DNA of 64,000 nt, taken from contig CANNZV010001456.1 of NCBI GenBank assembly GCA_947561585.1, positions 124,001 through 188,000 on the forward strand, written 5' to 3'. Made by a program: the position numbers and the translations under genes. Shown piece after piece: positions 46,701 through 57,639 of this stretch (positions are counted from its first letter, which is position 1; the number at the start of each line of letters is the position of its first letter). A model generated the notes under the pieces. That model saw nothing but the letters and a program-made list of their open reading frames with translations, was not told the origin of the DNA and did not search any database. This stretch comes from Caprella mutica. Lineage: Eukaryota; Arthropoda; Malacostraca; Amphipoda; Caprellidae.

Positions 46701-48108
46701 GTTCTCAAACAGCCTGTCTTCATATCATCTATACTAGTATCACTTTCATCATCAGCGAAAATGTCATCTTCACGTGAGTAAATATGAACTCCATGTAATC
46801 GATATTGGGATCACCTACATTTGGACCCAAGACAATTGAGCCCAGGACAATTACTGTGACAGCAGAGACAATAGAGAAGTGTTAATTAGTTATCACAGTA
46901 GCAATTGTCTTCAATTTAGTTGATTTCATAGACTCTGATACAATCTGGAGAATTATGATTTTGACTTTTTATAAAACAAACTCTAATAACTTAATTGAAG
47001 ACCATTGTTACTGTAAGAACAAACTAACACTTCTCGTTATTGTGTATGATGACACAAATTTCCCTGGGCTCAATTCTCTTGGGGCCCAATTTTGAGTCTA
47101 CGTAGATATAGAAATGCAGTATGCTTGTTTTATCGTAACTGGTACAGTACCTGCAGCAAATTATTAGTTTTTCTTTTCAATTATTGTTTCTTTGTTTTTT
47201 CTCTTATTTTATGAGGCGCTGTTGATAGAATGACTGAAATGACTGTTTAACCCATTTTGTGACGGACGGACGGGCGCGTATTATAAGTTAGATGTCCCTT
47301 TTTGAAGCATTGTTTTAACTCTGAAATACTATAAATGATATGTTCAAAATGAAGAGCAGGTTCCAAATCCGTCAATGCAAAATGTGTTTCGAATACAAAA
47401 ACATGATGACTTATTTCAAGCTATAAATCTGACTAAATGATACATGTTTCAAGTATTGATTGAATTATTTAGGTTTCTGTCAGTTCTTCTTCAATATTGA
47501 CTCACTTATAAACTCTATATAAATGTTTTTAACTGTTAGGTTGCCATAACCGTTAAATTTAATACCTAATTATATTTTTAAAGTAGCTAAATATTTTTTT
47601 CGTCAATTAAAAACGTTACTAAATCAAATTTAAAAATAAACTGAAAAGTCTTTCCACTGAACTTTTTGCTCATATATCGTCTTTCTCATGTTTCAAAAGT
47701 TTCGTGGAAAAAGTAGGAGGAGCTCAGCAAAAAGAAATACTTCAAAAAACCCTGCGTGTGTACACTGCCCTTTAGATGTTGATGTTCTATACCGTTTTCA
47801 CTATGATTTACTTACTATCTTACTCCGTTTCAGGGGACGCTGAACGACACGGCAGATCTGTCGCTCGCCGTGATGGTGACAGTAGAGGAGTCAGTTTCGA
47901 CGCACAGAGGCAAACGTTTCAGATGCCCACACCTAAAACCAACTTGGAATTTGGGGAAGTGAAAATTGTCACTAATAAAGCGGAGGAGATGAAACGAGTG
48001 CACACTACTGGTTCAGGGGATAGAACCGAGACAAACACCAGCATTAAAACAACAACTAACAGACTTGAAGAACCAAGCACTCTGAATGCTGAGTGTGCTA
48101 TTTTATGA
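46701..48108 (+). CDS. Small CaaX-box protein, 95 aa (gene B)
   Basis: Same architecture as the 80-aa gene at 33.2 kb; no family is recognised. The exon starts after TTTTTTATCAG (acceptor at 46699-46700), with ATG at 46761, coding 46761-46773, phase-1 intron, then 47834-48108. The protein begins MSSSRDAERHGRS, is strongly hydrophilic and basic/acidic throughout, and ends LNAECAIL. CAIL is a CaaX box with terminal Leu, normally geranylgeranylated. G-protein gamma subunits can end in CAIL, but no other gamma feature (such as the NPF motif) is present. The sequence around the ATG (ATCATC..GAAAATGTC..C then GT) resembles that of the first gene, which suggests common descent. No in-frame stop lies between the acceptor and the ATG, so an upstream coding extension is possible. 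A tandem repeat begins four bases after the stop. Confidence 0.6.
46815..47097. mobile_element. Fold-back MITE in the intron of CaaX gene B
   Basis: TTTGGACCCAAGACAATTGA and GCCCAGG face CCTGGGCTCAATTCTCTTGG and GGCCCAA. Inner arms pair CACAGTAGCAATTGTCTTCA with TGAAGACCATTGTTACTGTA. Confidence 0.75.
47690..47772. mobile_element. Half-copy of the CGCAGGGTTTTTTAAG MITE
   Basis: GTGGAAAAAGTAGGAGGAGC, TCAGCAAAAAG and AAAAAACCCTGCGTGTGTAC match only the right arm of the element at 20.77-21.01 kb. It ends about 60 bp before the exon 2 acceptor of CaaX gene B. Confidence 0.75.
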
Positions 48109-48111
48109 ACT

Positions 48112-48335
48112 ATGGATCGCTCTCCTTATTCCGTAGATCATTCTCCTTATTCCGTAGATCTCTCTCCTTATTCCGTAGATCGCTCTCCTTATTCCGTAGA
48201 TCATTCTCCTTATTCCGTTGATCTATCTTTATTCCGTAGATTACTCTCCTCATTCCGAAGTTCTCTCTCTCTATTCCGTAGTTCTCTCTCTCTATTCCGT
48301 AGATCTCTCTCTCTATTCCGTAGATCATAGAGGAC
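48112..48335. repeat. 20-21-bp minisatellite after CaaX gene B
   Basis: About 11 copies of TCTCCTTATTCCGTAGATC with variants TCTCTCTATTCCGTAG. It begins four bases after the stop codon and is probably in the 3' UTR. Confidence 0.9.
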
Positions 48336-48719
48336 AGGACACGTGGCAGTTCTGTCCTCTGATTGGCCCATTCAATTTGTGCCAAGGAAATAACTGAAAT
48401 AGCCTATTTCTCTATACCTACTGCTATTTTTATGAATTGATGGAGTGTTTGTTTTATATGGAAAATTAATTTTATTATTATGGTTATTGAGGAAAAATAT
48501 TTTATTTTTGATTCGTAGTTTTATACTAATTGAGGAAAATGTTTTTATATATATTCTATGCAAACTAATTCTCAATGATTGAATTATATAAATTGAATTA
48601 TTCTTTGTCTCATATCCTATTTAATAATGAAATTCTTCATGTTTTTCTCGATTTCGAAATTTTATTCATTGGAAAATAATAGAACAAAATATCTATTGAG
48701 AAGAAGTGGCTGATCACTA

Positions 48720-48882
48720 GGGTTGTGACAATATGCTTTTAAAATCATAGATCCTGAGAATATTATAGACGGAGAGAATTAAAGAGTATTGAATGGTTCT
48801 ACACCAGCGGTATATAGTATTCGATACCATTTCATTTCGTCTGTGATATTCTTATGATTTTGAAAGCATATTGTCACAACCC
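48720..48882. mobile_element. MITE, GGGTTGTGACAATATGC family, copy 3
   Basis: Perfect ends GGGTTGTGACAATATGCTTT and GCATATTGTCACAACCC with flanking TA on both sides (48718-48719 and 48883-48884). The core is inverted relative to the copy at 16.77 kb. It is the best-preserved copy. Confidence 0.85.
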
Positions 48883-48896
48883 TAGTTTTTACTATA

Positions 48897-49108
48897 CAGT
48901 ACAACTCCTGTATAGTGAATGTAGTGTCCTGAGTAAGAAAGTAGCCTCTATAGTGAACAATTTTCTTTCGTCTGCCATCAAAAGGCCATCAGGTTTAGAA
49001 AACTGATGACCATCTCATGGGAGACTAAAGTAAATTGTTCACTATAGAGGCTACTTCCTTACTCAGACCACATTCACTATACAGGATTTTATAATAGAAG
49101 TTGTACTG
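48897..49108. mobile_element. Pogo-like MITE, copy 2
   Basis: Starts CAGTACAACTCCTGTATAGT and ends AGAAGTTGTACTG, with CCTCTATAGTGAACAATTTT facing AAATTGTTCACTATAGAGGC. It lies 13 bp from the preceding MITE. The relative is at 11.91 kb. Confidence 0.85.
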
Positions 49109-50690
49109 CAGTTATTGAGAATTTGCCAAAAAAAGTTTTTTGATGAATGAGAGAATCAGTACGTACAGCTTAACGTTAAAATTATCTAATTGATTTATAT
49201 TATTGTACAACTTTTCAAAGAATGTTAAAGACTTATAAATTTTTATAGATCCACAAAAAAATAGCATTAATTTAATATAACTTAAATTTTACTTTTACAT
49301 TGAATTTAAAAGATAAAGTCAACCTGGTCAAAAAGCTAATTAGTGATATAAATTTTCTTCCCGAGTTGCTGTATGAACTTTTAAAAATTATAACAGGGAT
49401 GACTTAAGTTTTCTGTTTTAATTAAAATTTAATAACCATAAAAAATAAAACTTAATTTCTGAAATAAAATTATAATTCATACTACATATTTTTTCTAAAT
49501 TTAAAACTAATGTAAATTATAGTTCATTTATAATTTTTCGTGAATCATGCTACACCTTTTTAAATTAATAAATTAAACTCATTTATTCTCAATGTTGATT
49601 GATTGAATTAATATAAAGATGAAAATGAGGGTTGTATATTATAAGAAACTACCGGGTAAACCATCAATCACCAACCTGAACCAATTACCGAACATTGTTT
49701 AATTTAATTGTATTGATATCTCATCATGTATTTACTTTCAATTTTTAAAAAGCTATATTTTTGGTCATATTAATCAAATGATGAACTCAATCTCCGTAGA
49801 TTTATCACCTAATTACCTTTTGTCACTGAAAATGCTGCTAGAATCAATAGGTAATAACTAACTTTGACATCTCGTTATTAATAAGTCGTGGTGAATTATT
49901 GTGTACAAGAAAGTAATGTGGATTTAAGAAGGTAATGCTACTTGCAGTCTTTCCAAGCAGGGTCACTCAGGAGGATATTCTTTTTCTTCTATTGCTTACA
50001 TTTTTCTCAGAAATAACGGAAATTTATGTGATTTAAAAATGATGAAATCATAATAATACCATTAATTATTTGCGAAAAAAAATTCAAATGAATCATCATT
50101 TTACCAAGCTTTTCAAATTAAGTTTTAACGAACATTAAATAGGTATCGGTTTATATTTAATTGTATAGGTATATATTAGGTTATATTTTGCGTGCCGTTT
50201 TTTGTCTGAAATCTACGGTAATTGAGAACATTATTTCATTGACTTAACAAAATACAAATTTACACGGCTTTCAAAGAAGAATTAAATATAGATTTTTAAT
50301 CAATTGAAAAAAAAAATGGATCTATGTGATGAAATGATCAACTTGTTATTAAGTCAAGAAGAAATTTTCATGTATAGATAATATTTAAACGTGTTTAATA
50401 AACACCAAAAATGAAACCATGTATTTCTTTAATTTAAAAAATCTAATTTCTTTATACCAGTCATTTTATATTAAAGTTCATCTATATTATTCATACCACT
50501 CTATAAATGAATACCTATAATTTCTCCCCTTTGTTCTAAAATATAAATCATATGGACGCTGCATCTATTTTTTTAAGCCAACAATTGAGTGACGTGAAAT
50601 ATTATATAAATACGTAAAATCGATCTGCACGGAATTTCTTTGTGATTTCTCAGGTTTATTTCAGACAGTTTTATTTCAGTACAAAGTAAG
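49109..50690. other. AT-rich gap before the lectin gene
   Basis: No ORF, tandem array or paired inverted repeat was recognised. The lectin promoter should lie at its right end, but no clear TATA box could be assigned. Confidence 0.5.
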
Positions 50691-53600
50691 ATGGTTGACC
50701 TGAAGGTGGTGATGGTGATAATAGTCCTATCCCTTAAAAGGGTAAGGGCCCATGCGTACAAGGACATGTCCCTTCCTCAGGACAAGACCACAGGGACAGT
50801 GATGACGTTACGCAATACCTGTAAGATGCTCCTGATGACGTCATAGCAGCTGATGTTTTTATACCTAATTTAAATAGTGATTGAGAAGTTATATTTTACA
50901 TTTCAGTGTTTTTGTGACTGTGCACTTTATTTACAACTATTGGTGGTTGTTTTAACTCTTCACTGTGCACTTTATTTACAACTATTGGAGGTTGTTATAA
51001 CTCTTCACTGTGCACTTTATTTACAACTATTGATGGTTGTTTTAACTCTTCACTGTGCACTTTATTTACAACTATTGGTGGTTGTTTTAACTCTTCACTG
51101 TGCACTTTATTTACAACTATTGGTGGTTGTTTTAACTCTTCACTGTGCACTTTATTTACAACTATTGGTGGTTGTTTTAACTCTTCACTGTGCACTTTAT
51201 TTACAACTATTGGTGGTTGTTTTAACTCTTCACTGTGCACTTTATTTACAACTATTGGTGGTTGTTTTAACTCTTCACTGTGCACTTTATTTACAACTAT
51301 TGGTGGTTGTTTTAACTCTTCACTGTGCACTTTATTTACAACTATTGGTGGTTGTTTTAACTCTTCACTGTGCACTTTATTTACAACTATTGGTGGTTGT
51401 TTTAACTCTTCACTGTGCACTTTATTTACAACTATTGGTGGTTGTTTTAACTCTTAAAAATTGATCAAATGGAAAATTTATTGAATCAAAAATTGATGGA
51501 AAGGAAAATTGAACGAATTTCGATATATTCTCCTAGACCCGTACAAGCGATACCTTGTGGGAAAATTTATATTAGGCCGATCGTCTTTTGTATACTATGC
51601 AGAGGATTAAATAGTTATTTGTATATAAGGATTTTGCCATGGTTATTTGTGCAGTGTACGGATGCAATTTAAAAAGTATTTTTAACCCGCTGTATAGTAT
51701 ATAGATTATAGAGTATGTAATGTAATATTTCAGGGTACCAGAAGTGTGTTCGTATGAGCGTATTTGTTTATGCGTAGAAGAGTCTACATCTGATATCAAG
51801 GCGTAGTAAACCTTCTAAGTTAATATATATTACTGGTTATAGTATAATATATTTGCTAATACTATATATACAGTGAAACTCCCTGAGTTATGAAGTTTTA
51901 GTTACTTCATATCACAGGGGCACTGATAGTTTTCTATGATTAAACTATTGTTTTTGAGGGATAACTTGGACGAAATTCTTGCCAGATATCGTTTTCTATA
52001 ATTTAAACATTGTAAATACTTCATTGCTCTGGTGCATTTCATAACTCAGGTCCTTCATTACTCGATTGCTTCATAACTCAGGTCCTTCATTCAGGAGTGT
52101 ACTGTACTATGATTACTATCCTTCCTAAAGGTTCCTGCAAGTACTACTGCCTTCACGTTGGTTGTTCTTGTTTCCAAAGCACCCGTACAGGAAATGAGAG
52201 GGAGACCAGTTGTGTCTTCACAACAGACAACGTTCCTGTCTACAGCATGACCACCCAAATCGGAACTACTGTCGTATGCTCCTACGGTAAGAAAAACAAC
52301 TTTTAAATCATCAACATGGAGATGAGAAGCATTGCGGTTACAAAAGTTGATACCTAAAAAGAAAATCTCATTTGGTTACTTTGAATGAATTCAAATCGGA
52401 AGGATGAACCATATAGTGTCCTTATATACTTCTTAACGGATAAAATTATCCATTTTCGGTCAATTTTCTCTTCTAATTTTTATAGCAAGTGAATACACGC
52501 CTTTTGGTTCTCTGTATTATAAAATCTACACCGACAAGAAAAAGAGAACTAAAGCGGCAGAAAAGTGCGTCCAAGATGGCGGACAACTGGCAGTTCTGGA
52601 CAACGAGAGAAGATTGTCTGAATTTCGTCACGCAATTGCAAAATGTGAGTGATCAAAACGGTGGTAGAAGTTGAAGTTGTACGGGTACCTAAGTTTAATT
52701 TTTTTTACAAACTAAAGAACAGATTATTGGATTGTATTACAAGGATAATTTTGCAATTAATCTCACAGTATTCAGTAATTGGATTTTAAATGGTGTTCGG
52801 AAAATTGCCAAAACGGAGAACTGACATGCGGAATATTGTTTGTCACTTAGTTACTTCATTTTTTTTTACCTTTTCAATATTATTTGGTTACATAAACAAA
52901 TTCTCCTTATAATTTTCTTTGCCAAATAACTAATTTATTTTTCAAAATTCAAATGATAAAAGTTTGATCGGGTTCGACCACTTAATTAATGTTTCTTCCA
53001 ACTTCATGCATGGTTTCTTTTCGATAGTTTAACTTCAATCTAAAGGCATAATTAAATTTTGGTGGAGCTTCTAACATATAATATCCTATAGTTCAAATAT
53101 TTGAATTATATTTCCTCTCTATTTTCTAATCCTGGACTTTTATTTACAATTCAGTTGATACCAGTTCGAGTTTCTGGATTGGTCTCAAGATGCCGAATAC
53201 AGCTACGAAAAAAATGTTCTGGACCTTTGGAAACGGTGAGGACCTTTCCATTTCTAGGATTTAAGATATTGAAACGATTTAAACAGACGTAGATTTCTAA
53301 ACTATAGTGATGATGAAAATTTGAAGATTTAACCCATTAGATTATATACATATCTTGTTAATTTCAATAACGTCATCACTCAAAAATAGCGAATTTTGGA
53401 TTGCGTCCACCATCCTGTTCAGAAATTTTGAATTCATACCATTATGTTATAGTTTACTAACCTCTTTTACATAAGAAAACTCTATATATGATATTACGAT
53501 AGATTTAAAAGTTTAAAGTGTGATACCCGTCTTGTAAAATATAAACATTTTTTTTGATATTCCGCTTTTTTAATGAAAAATATTTACATTTTTAAATATG

Positions 53601-53935
53601 CCGCTCATTTTGATTAAGGGGAGATCTGATTTTGTCTCTTCAAAATGGTGCCTATTGCAGATATCAGAGATTTAGAATATCCTAAAAGATCCAACTTCTA
53701 TGGTTGGAATTTAAAATGGGGCTTGTTTGGAACTGTATACTGAATAGTTATTTACAATAAAGTAATATCCTTTTCAGATTCGAATATTGAGATTGGAGAA
53801 GATGTTCAGAAGATTCAACTCGGGAGCAGGAGATGTTTCAAGTACACATCTTCTGCCACTCATGCTGAGAACATAATAAATAACCTCTCGCTTTGCAGTG
53901 CAACATTAGAATTTGTCTGTCAGAGGGAATTTTAA
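50691..53935 (+). CDS. Secreted C-type lectin-domain protein, 227 aa
   Basis: A secreted protein with a C-type lectin-like domain, a fold often used in insect immunity and haemolymph recognition. Five exons: 50691-50820, 52131-52286, 52486-52644, 53155-53235, 53778-53935. All introns are GT..AG and phase 1. A signal peptide is likely (hydrophobic VVMVIIVLSL, residues 6-15, cleavage near 22). Residues about 44-94 hold seven Cys with a PAN/Apple-like spacing (CSCKYYCLHVGC..F..C). The lectin domain follows, with C123, FWIGLKM (155-161), W-T-F-G-N-G, C195, C215 and C223, so the two canonical disulfides C123-C223 and C195-C215 are possible. The calcium/sugar motifs EPN or QPD and WND are missing, so calcium-dependent sugar binding is doubtful. 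Intron 1 holds a 45-bp minisatellite and two transposon pieces. AATAAA follows 13 bp after the stop. Confidence 0.9.
50919..51458. repeat. 45-bp minisatellite, locus 2 (lectin intron 1)
   Basis: About 12 copies of the same 45-bp unit as at 8.68-9.23 kb (ACAACTATTGGTGGTTGTTT, TAACTCTTCACTGTGCACTT). Copies here are nearly identical, more so than at the other locus. The long open frames through it are artefacts of the 45-bp period. Confidence 0.95.
51540..51835. mobile_element. Relic of the CCAAGGTATATTAACT transposon
   Basis: It shares TTTGTATATAAGGATTTTGC, GTGTACGGATGCAATTT and the CGTATTTGTTTATGCG..TGATATCAAGGCGTAG end with the element at 26.26 kb, and ends CTAAGTTAATATATATTACT. It lies in lectin intron 1. 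Confidence 0.5.
51868..52109. mobile_element. Pogo/Tigger-like MITE in lectin intron 1
   Basis: The left end CAGTGAAACTCCCTGAGTTA and the right end GGAGTGTACTG are inverted, with flanking TA. Inside, CTTCATAACTCAGGTCCTTC is directly duplicated. The right end lies about 20 bp before the exon 2 acceptor. Confidence 0.65.
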
Positions 53936-53947
53936 TGAAAGACAGTG

Positions 53948-53953
53948 AATAAA
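53948..53953 (+). terminator. Polyadenylation signal, lectin gene
   Basis: AATAAA 13 bp after the TAA of the lectin gene gives a very short 3' UTR. Confidence 0.6.
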
Positions 53954-54220
53954 GAAAGTATTTGCTATTTATAAAAGTAGAGATCTCTTCTTCTGTGTCC
54001 TTTTGATTTATAGCATTTAACAGTATTGTATCAATTCTTTATGAATGAATTATACACTGGAAGTTTAGGTATCAGTGAACAATAAGCTATTGTAATGTGA
54101 ACCTAATAAGATAATTACTTCGGAATAGATATTATTTTGCTGCGTGAATTTTTCAAAGTTTTACCTCGTAAAAATCATTTATAGTTTTTATTATCATATA
54201 ATTTACATGTATGTACCCAC

Positions 54221-54541
54221 AGACCTACTGACCAATTAGGGGAACAACAGAATGTACATGGGTGCTCCGGGGGAAAGTTTAGAGCCCTGACAAATGAGCA
54301 GTTTTTGCCGCTCGTTTCAAAAGCGTTTGGCGACCGAGAAACCGCTTATAAAAGAAATTTTAATGAACTTATGTTAAAAGCCAGGGAATCAGACTATACC
54401 GTCTGTTTTGCTCTGAAGGCCGTGCATCGGGAAAGAGCTTTAGTAGGTACCATCCATTTCCAGGGTTACTATCATCGGCAGGAGGTGTCAGCTGCTGCAC
54501 CGCGGCAGTCGGAACGCAAGTCCACGCTTGGGCTTAGCTAA
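54221..54541 (+). other. Unrecognised coding-like ORF of about 106 codons
   Basis: After a possible acceptor (CCCACAG ending at 54221), an open frame runs to the TAA at 54539-54541. It reads NEQFLPLVSKAFGDRETAYK, LMLKARESDYTVCFALKAVH and LVGTIHFQGYYHRQE. It is richer in GC than the flanks and its composition looks like real protein, not AT-rich noise. No ATG start fits. It may be an exon of an unseen gene or a transposon relic. I do not know the family. Confidence 0.35.
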
Positions 54542-54668
54542 TATATACAATATATATATTTGGATTTAGCTAATATTATATACATTTGTATTTAGCTAAT
54601 AAAATAAATATATATTTGGATTTAGCTAATAACATATTTATTTGGATTTAGCTAATAATATATTCATT
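54536..54668. repeat. Short tandem repeat, TTTGGATTTAGCTAATA
   Basis: Five copies of ATTTGGATTTAGCTAATA with variable ATATATA spacers. It starts right at the stop codon of the preceding ORF (GCTTAGCTAATATA). Confidence 0.8.
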
Positions 54669-54859
54669 TCATATAAAAAGTATTTTTATTAATCCATTTA
54701 ATTCTTATAATACTATTATGATATTTTTAATAACCTGGGGAATTTTCCTCTCTGACGGCATTCCTAAATATGTCCGAATCGATTCTTCTTCTTTTCAGTT
54801 TTGATGGCTTTGATCAAAAGAACAGCTAAAGCTGTTGGATAACCTAATAATGCAGGATG

Positions 54860-55020
54860 GTTAAGCTTGTCGCCCACCTGATCGGAAACGACGCATCGGA
54901 ACGGACACGAAGCATCAGACAAATATCTAAACCATACATTTGAACGTGCTAACGCCCACCTGCTCGAATCGGAAACGAAACGACGCGTCGGATCGGAACG
55001 GAAACGACGCGGATATGTTT
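54860..55020. repeat. Left inverted arm flanking the 15-bp satellite
   Basis: The GC-rich segment CTTGTCGCCCACCTGATCGG, AAACGACGC and GGAACGGACACGA recurs in inverse orientation at 57.41-57.51 kb. Within this arm CGGAAACGACGCG-type words are repeated several times, as in transposon sub-terminal repeats. Confidence 0.65.
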
Positions 55021-55245
55021 CAAAGAATATTTTTCTGATAGTTCTGATGCGTCCGAGAGATTGCGCATGCGCAGAACAGTGTTTGGAAAGGCTGGGATGG
55101 AGATGCAAAATTGGAATAGCTGTGAATATCCTACTGCGTGATGAATACGTTGATATTAATACATAATCAATTAGTTTCATTCAATTAACTTTAATGATTA
55201 TAAATCAGATCACGAGAAGTTATTGAAATAACTAAGAAGAATAAC

Positions 55246-57000
55246 ATTTTATTTACATGAATTTTATTTACATGAATTTTATTTACATGAATTTTATTTA
55301 CATGAAATTTATTTACATGAATTTTATTTACATGAATTTTATTTACATGAATTTTATTTACATGAAATTTATTTACATGAATTTTATTTACATGAATTTC
55401 ATTTACATACATTTCATTTACATACATTTCATTTACATACATTTCATTTGCATACATTTCATTTGCATACATTTCATTTACATACATTTCATTTACATAC
55501 ATTTCATTTACATACATTTCATTTACATACATTTCATTTACATACATTTCATTTACATACATTTCATTTACATACATTTCATTTACATACATTTCATTTA
55601 CATACATTTCATTTACATACATTTCATTTGCATACATTTCATTTGCATACATTTCATTTGCATACATTTCATTTGCATACATTTCATTTACATACATTTC
55701 ATTTACATACATTTCATTTGCATACATTTCATTTGCATACATTTCATTTACATACATTTCATTTACATACATTTCATTTGCATACATTTCATTTGCATAC
55801 ATTTCATTTGCATACATTTCATTTGTATACATTTCATTTACATACATTTCATTTACATACATTTCATTTGCATACATTTCATTTGCATACATTTCATTTG
55901 CATACATTTCATTTGCATACATTTCATTTGCATACATTTCATTTACATACATTTCATTTGCATACATTTCATTTACATACATTTCATTTACATACATTTC
56001 ATTTACATACATTTCATTTACATACATTTCATTTGCATACATTTCATTTACACACATTTCATTTACATACATTTCATTTACATACATTTCATTTGCATAC
56101 ATTTCATTTGCATACATTTCATTTACATACATTTCATTTGCATACATTTCATTTGCATACATTTCATTTACATACATTTCATTTACATACATTTCATTTA
56201 CATACATTTCATTTACATACATTTCATTTACATACATTTCATTTACATACATTTCATTTACATATATTTCATTTACATACATTTCATTTACATACATTTC
56301 ATTTGCATACATTTCATTTACATACATTTCATTTACATGCATTTCATTTGCATACATTTCATTTGCATACATTTCATTTGCATACATTTCATTTACATAC
56401 ATTTCATTTACATACATTTCATTTGCATACATTTCATTTACATACATTTCATTTACATACATTTCATTTACATACATTTCATTTGCATACATTTCATTTG
56501 TATACATTTCATTTACATACATTTCATTTACATACATTTCATTTACATACATTTCATTTACATACATATCATTTGCATACATTTCATTTGCATACATTTC
56601 ATTTACATACATTTCATTTACATACATTTCATTTACATGCATTTTATTTACATACATTTCATTTACATACATTTCATTTACATACATTTCATTTACATAC
56701 ATTTCATTTACATACATTTCATTTGCATACATTTCATTTGCATACATTTCATTTACATACATTTCATTTGCATACATTTCATTTGCATACATTTCATTTG
56801 CATACATTTCATTTACATACATTTTATTTGCATACATTTCATTTACATACATTTCATTTACATACATTTTATTTGCATACATTTCATTTGCATACATTTT
56901 ATTTGCATACATTTCATTTGCATACATTTTATTTGCATACATTTTATTTGCATACATTTCATTTGCATACATTTTATTTGCATACATTTTATTTGCAAAT
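55246..57000. repeat. 15-bp satellite, about 117 copies
   Basis: An uninterrupted array of ATTTCATTTACATAC, with a TTTGCATAC variant in clustered blocks and a different left-end variant (ATTTTATTTACATGA). The unit length is a multiple of three and free of stops, so open frames of more than 500 codons exist on both strands. They encode only repeated pentapeptides such as MYVNE or HFIYI and should not be annotated as proteins. Confidence 0.97.
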
Positions 57001-57403
57001 AATTTCATTTATATAAATTTTACTTGCATACATTTGTTTATACATAATTTTTTATATAAATTTTTTTATATGTTGCTAACTAATTTTTTGTAAATAATTT
57101 TTTTTTCGCTTATATATTTTCAACATATTTTTTTTTATATATATTGTTTTCAACATATATTTTTTTGTATTTTCTGGGGGAAAAAAACATTAATTTTAAT
57201 GGGGAAGTACACTTGTATGATAATAAATTAGAGAGATTCGAACTGAAAATTAAAAACAACAACGATGCTACCGAATTTTTTTTATAAAATACCTATCGTA
57301 TAAAATAGTTGTCATGATCGATAAATTTTAACTTTTAATTGTTATATTCTTATAAGTATTGTGATGTCGGCATCGTTTCCCTTCCGAAGTCATCTGAACT
57401 GGT

Positions 57404-57510
57404 GTGCGTACGAACGTCGTGTCGTGTCCGTTCCGAGGCTTCAAGAGCTTCCGCGTCGTTTCCGATCCGATCAGGTGGGCGACAAGCTTTACTCCGTTTT
57501 GCCGGGAAAC
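57404..57510. repeat. Right inverted arm flanking the 15-bp satellite
   Basis: GTGTCCGTTCCGAGG, CGTCGTTTCCGATCCGATCA and GGTGGGCGACAAGCTT are the inverse of the arm at 54.86 kb. The two arms and the satellite between them may form one composite element of about 2.6 kb. Confidence 0.65.
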
Positions 57511-57639
57511 TTCTAGGTCCGAATCGAATCAATCGATTCGATATCGGGTTGTGTCTAATTCCTTGCTCTGTAGCGCATGCCGATACACGTTATAGATATG
57601 AAATTTACTTAAATTATGTATCCAACTGAATGCATTTAA

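Noticed and set aside
46761..48108. CaaX gene B as a G-protein gamma subunit
   Set aside because: Only the CAIL end agrees. The coiled N-terminal helix and the NPF motif before the CaaX box are missing, and the length and composition differ.
54764..55180. 138-codon minus-strand ORF
   Set aside because: It lies in the repeated GC-rich arm beside the satellite; it has arginine/serine-rich low-complexity content and no recognisable domain.
55191..57008. Open frames of 500-600 codons on both strands encoding repeats such as MYVNE or HFIYI
   Set aside because: They are produced by a 15-bp satellite with a stop-free unit. No splice sites, non-repeat domain or coding bias exist.
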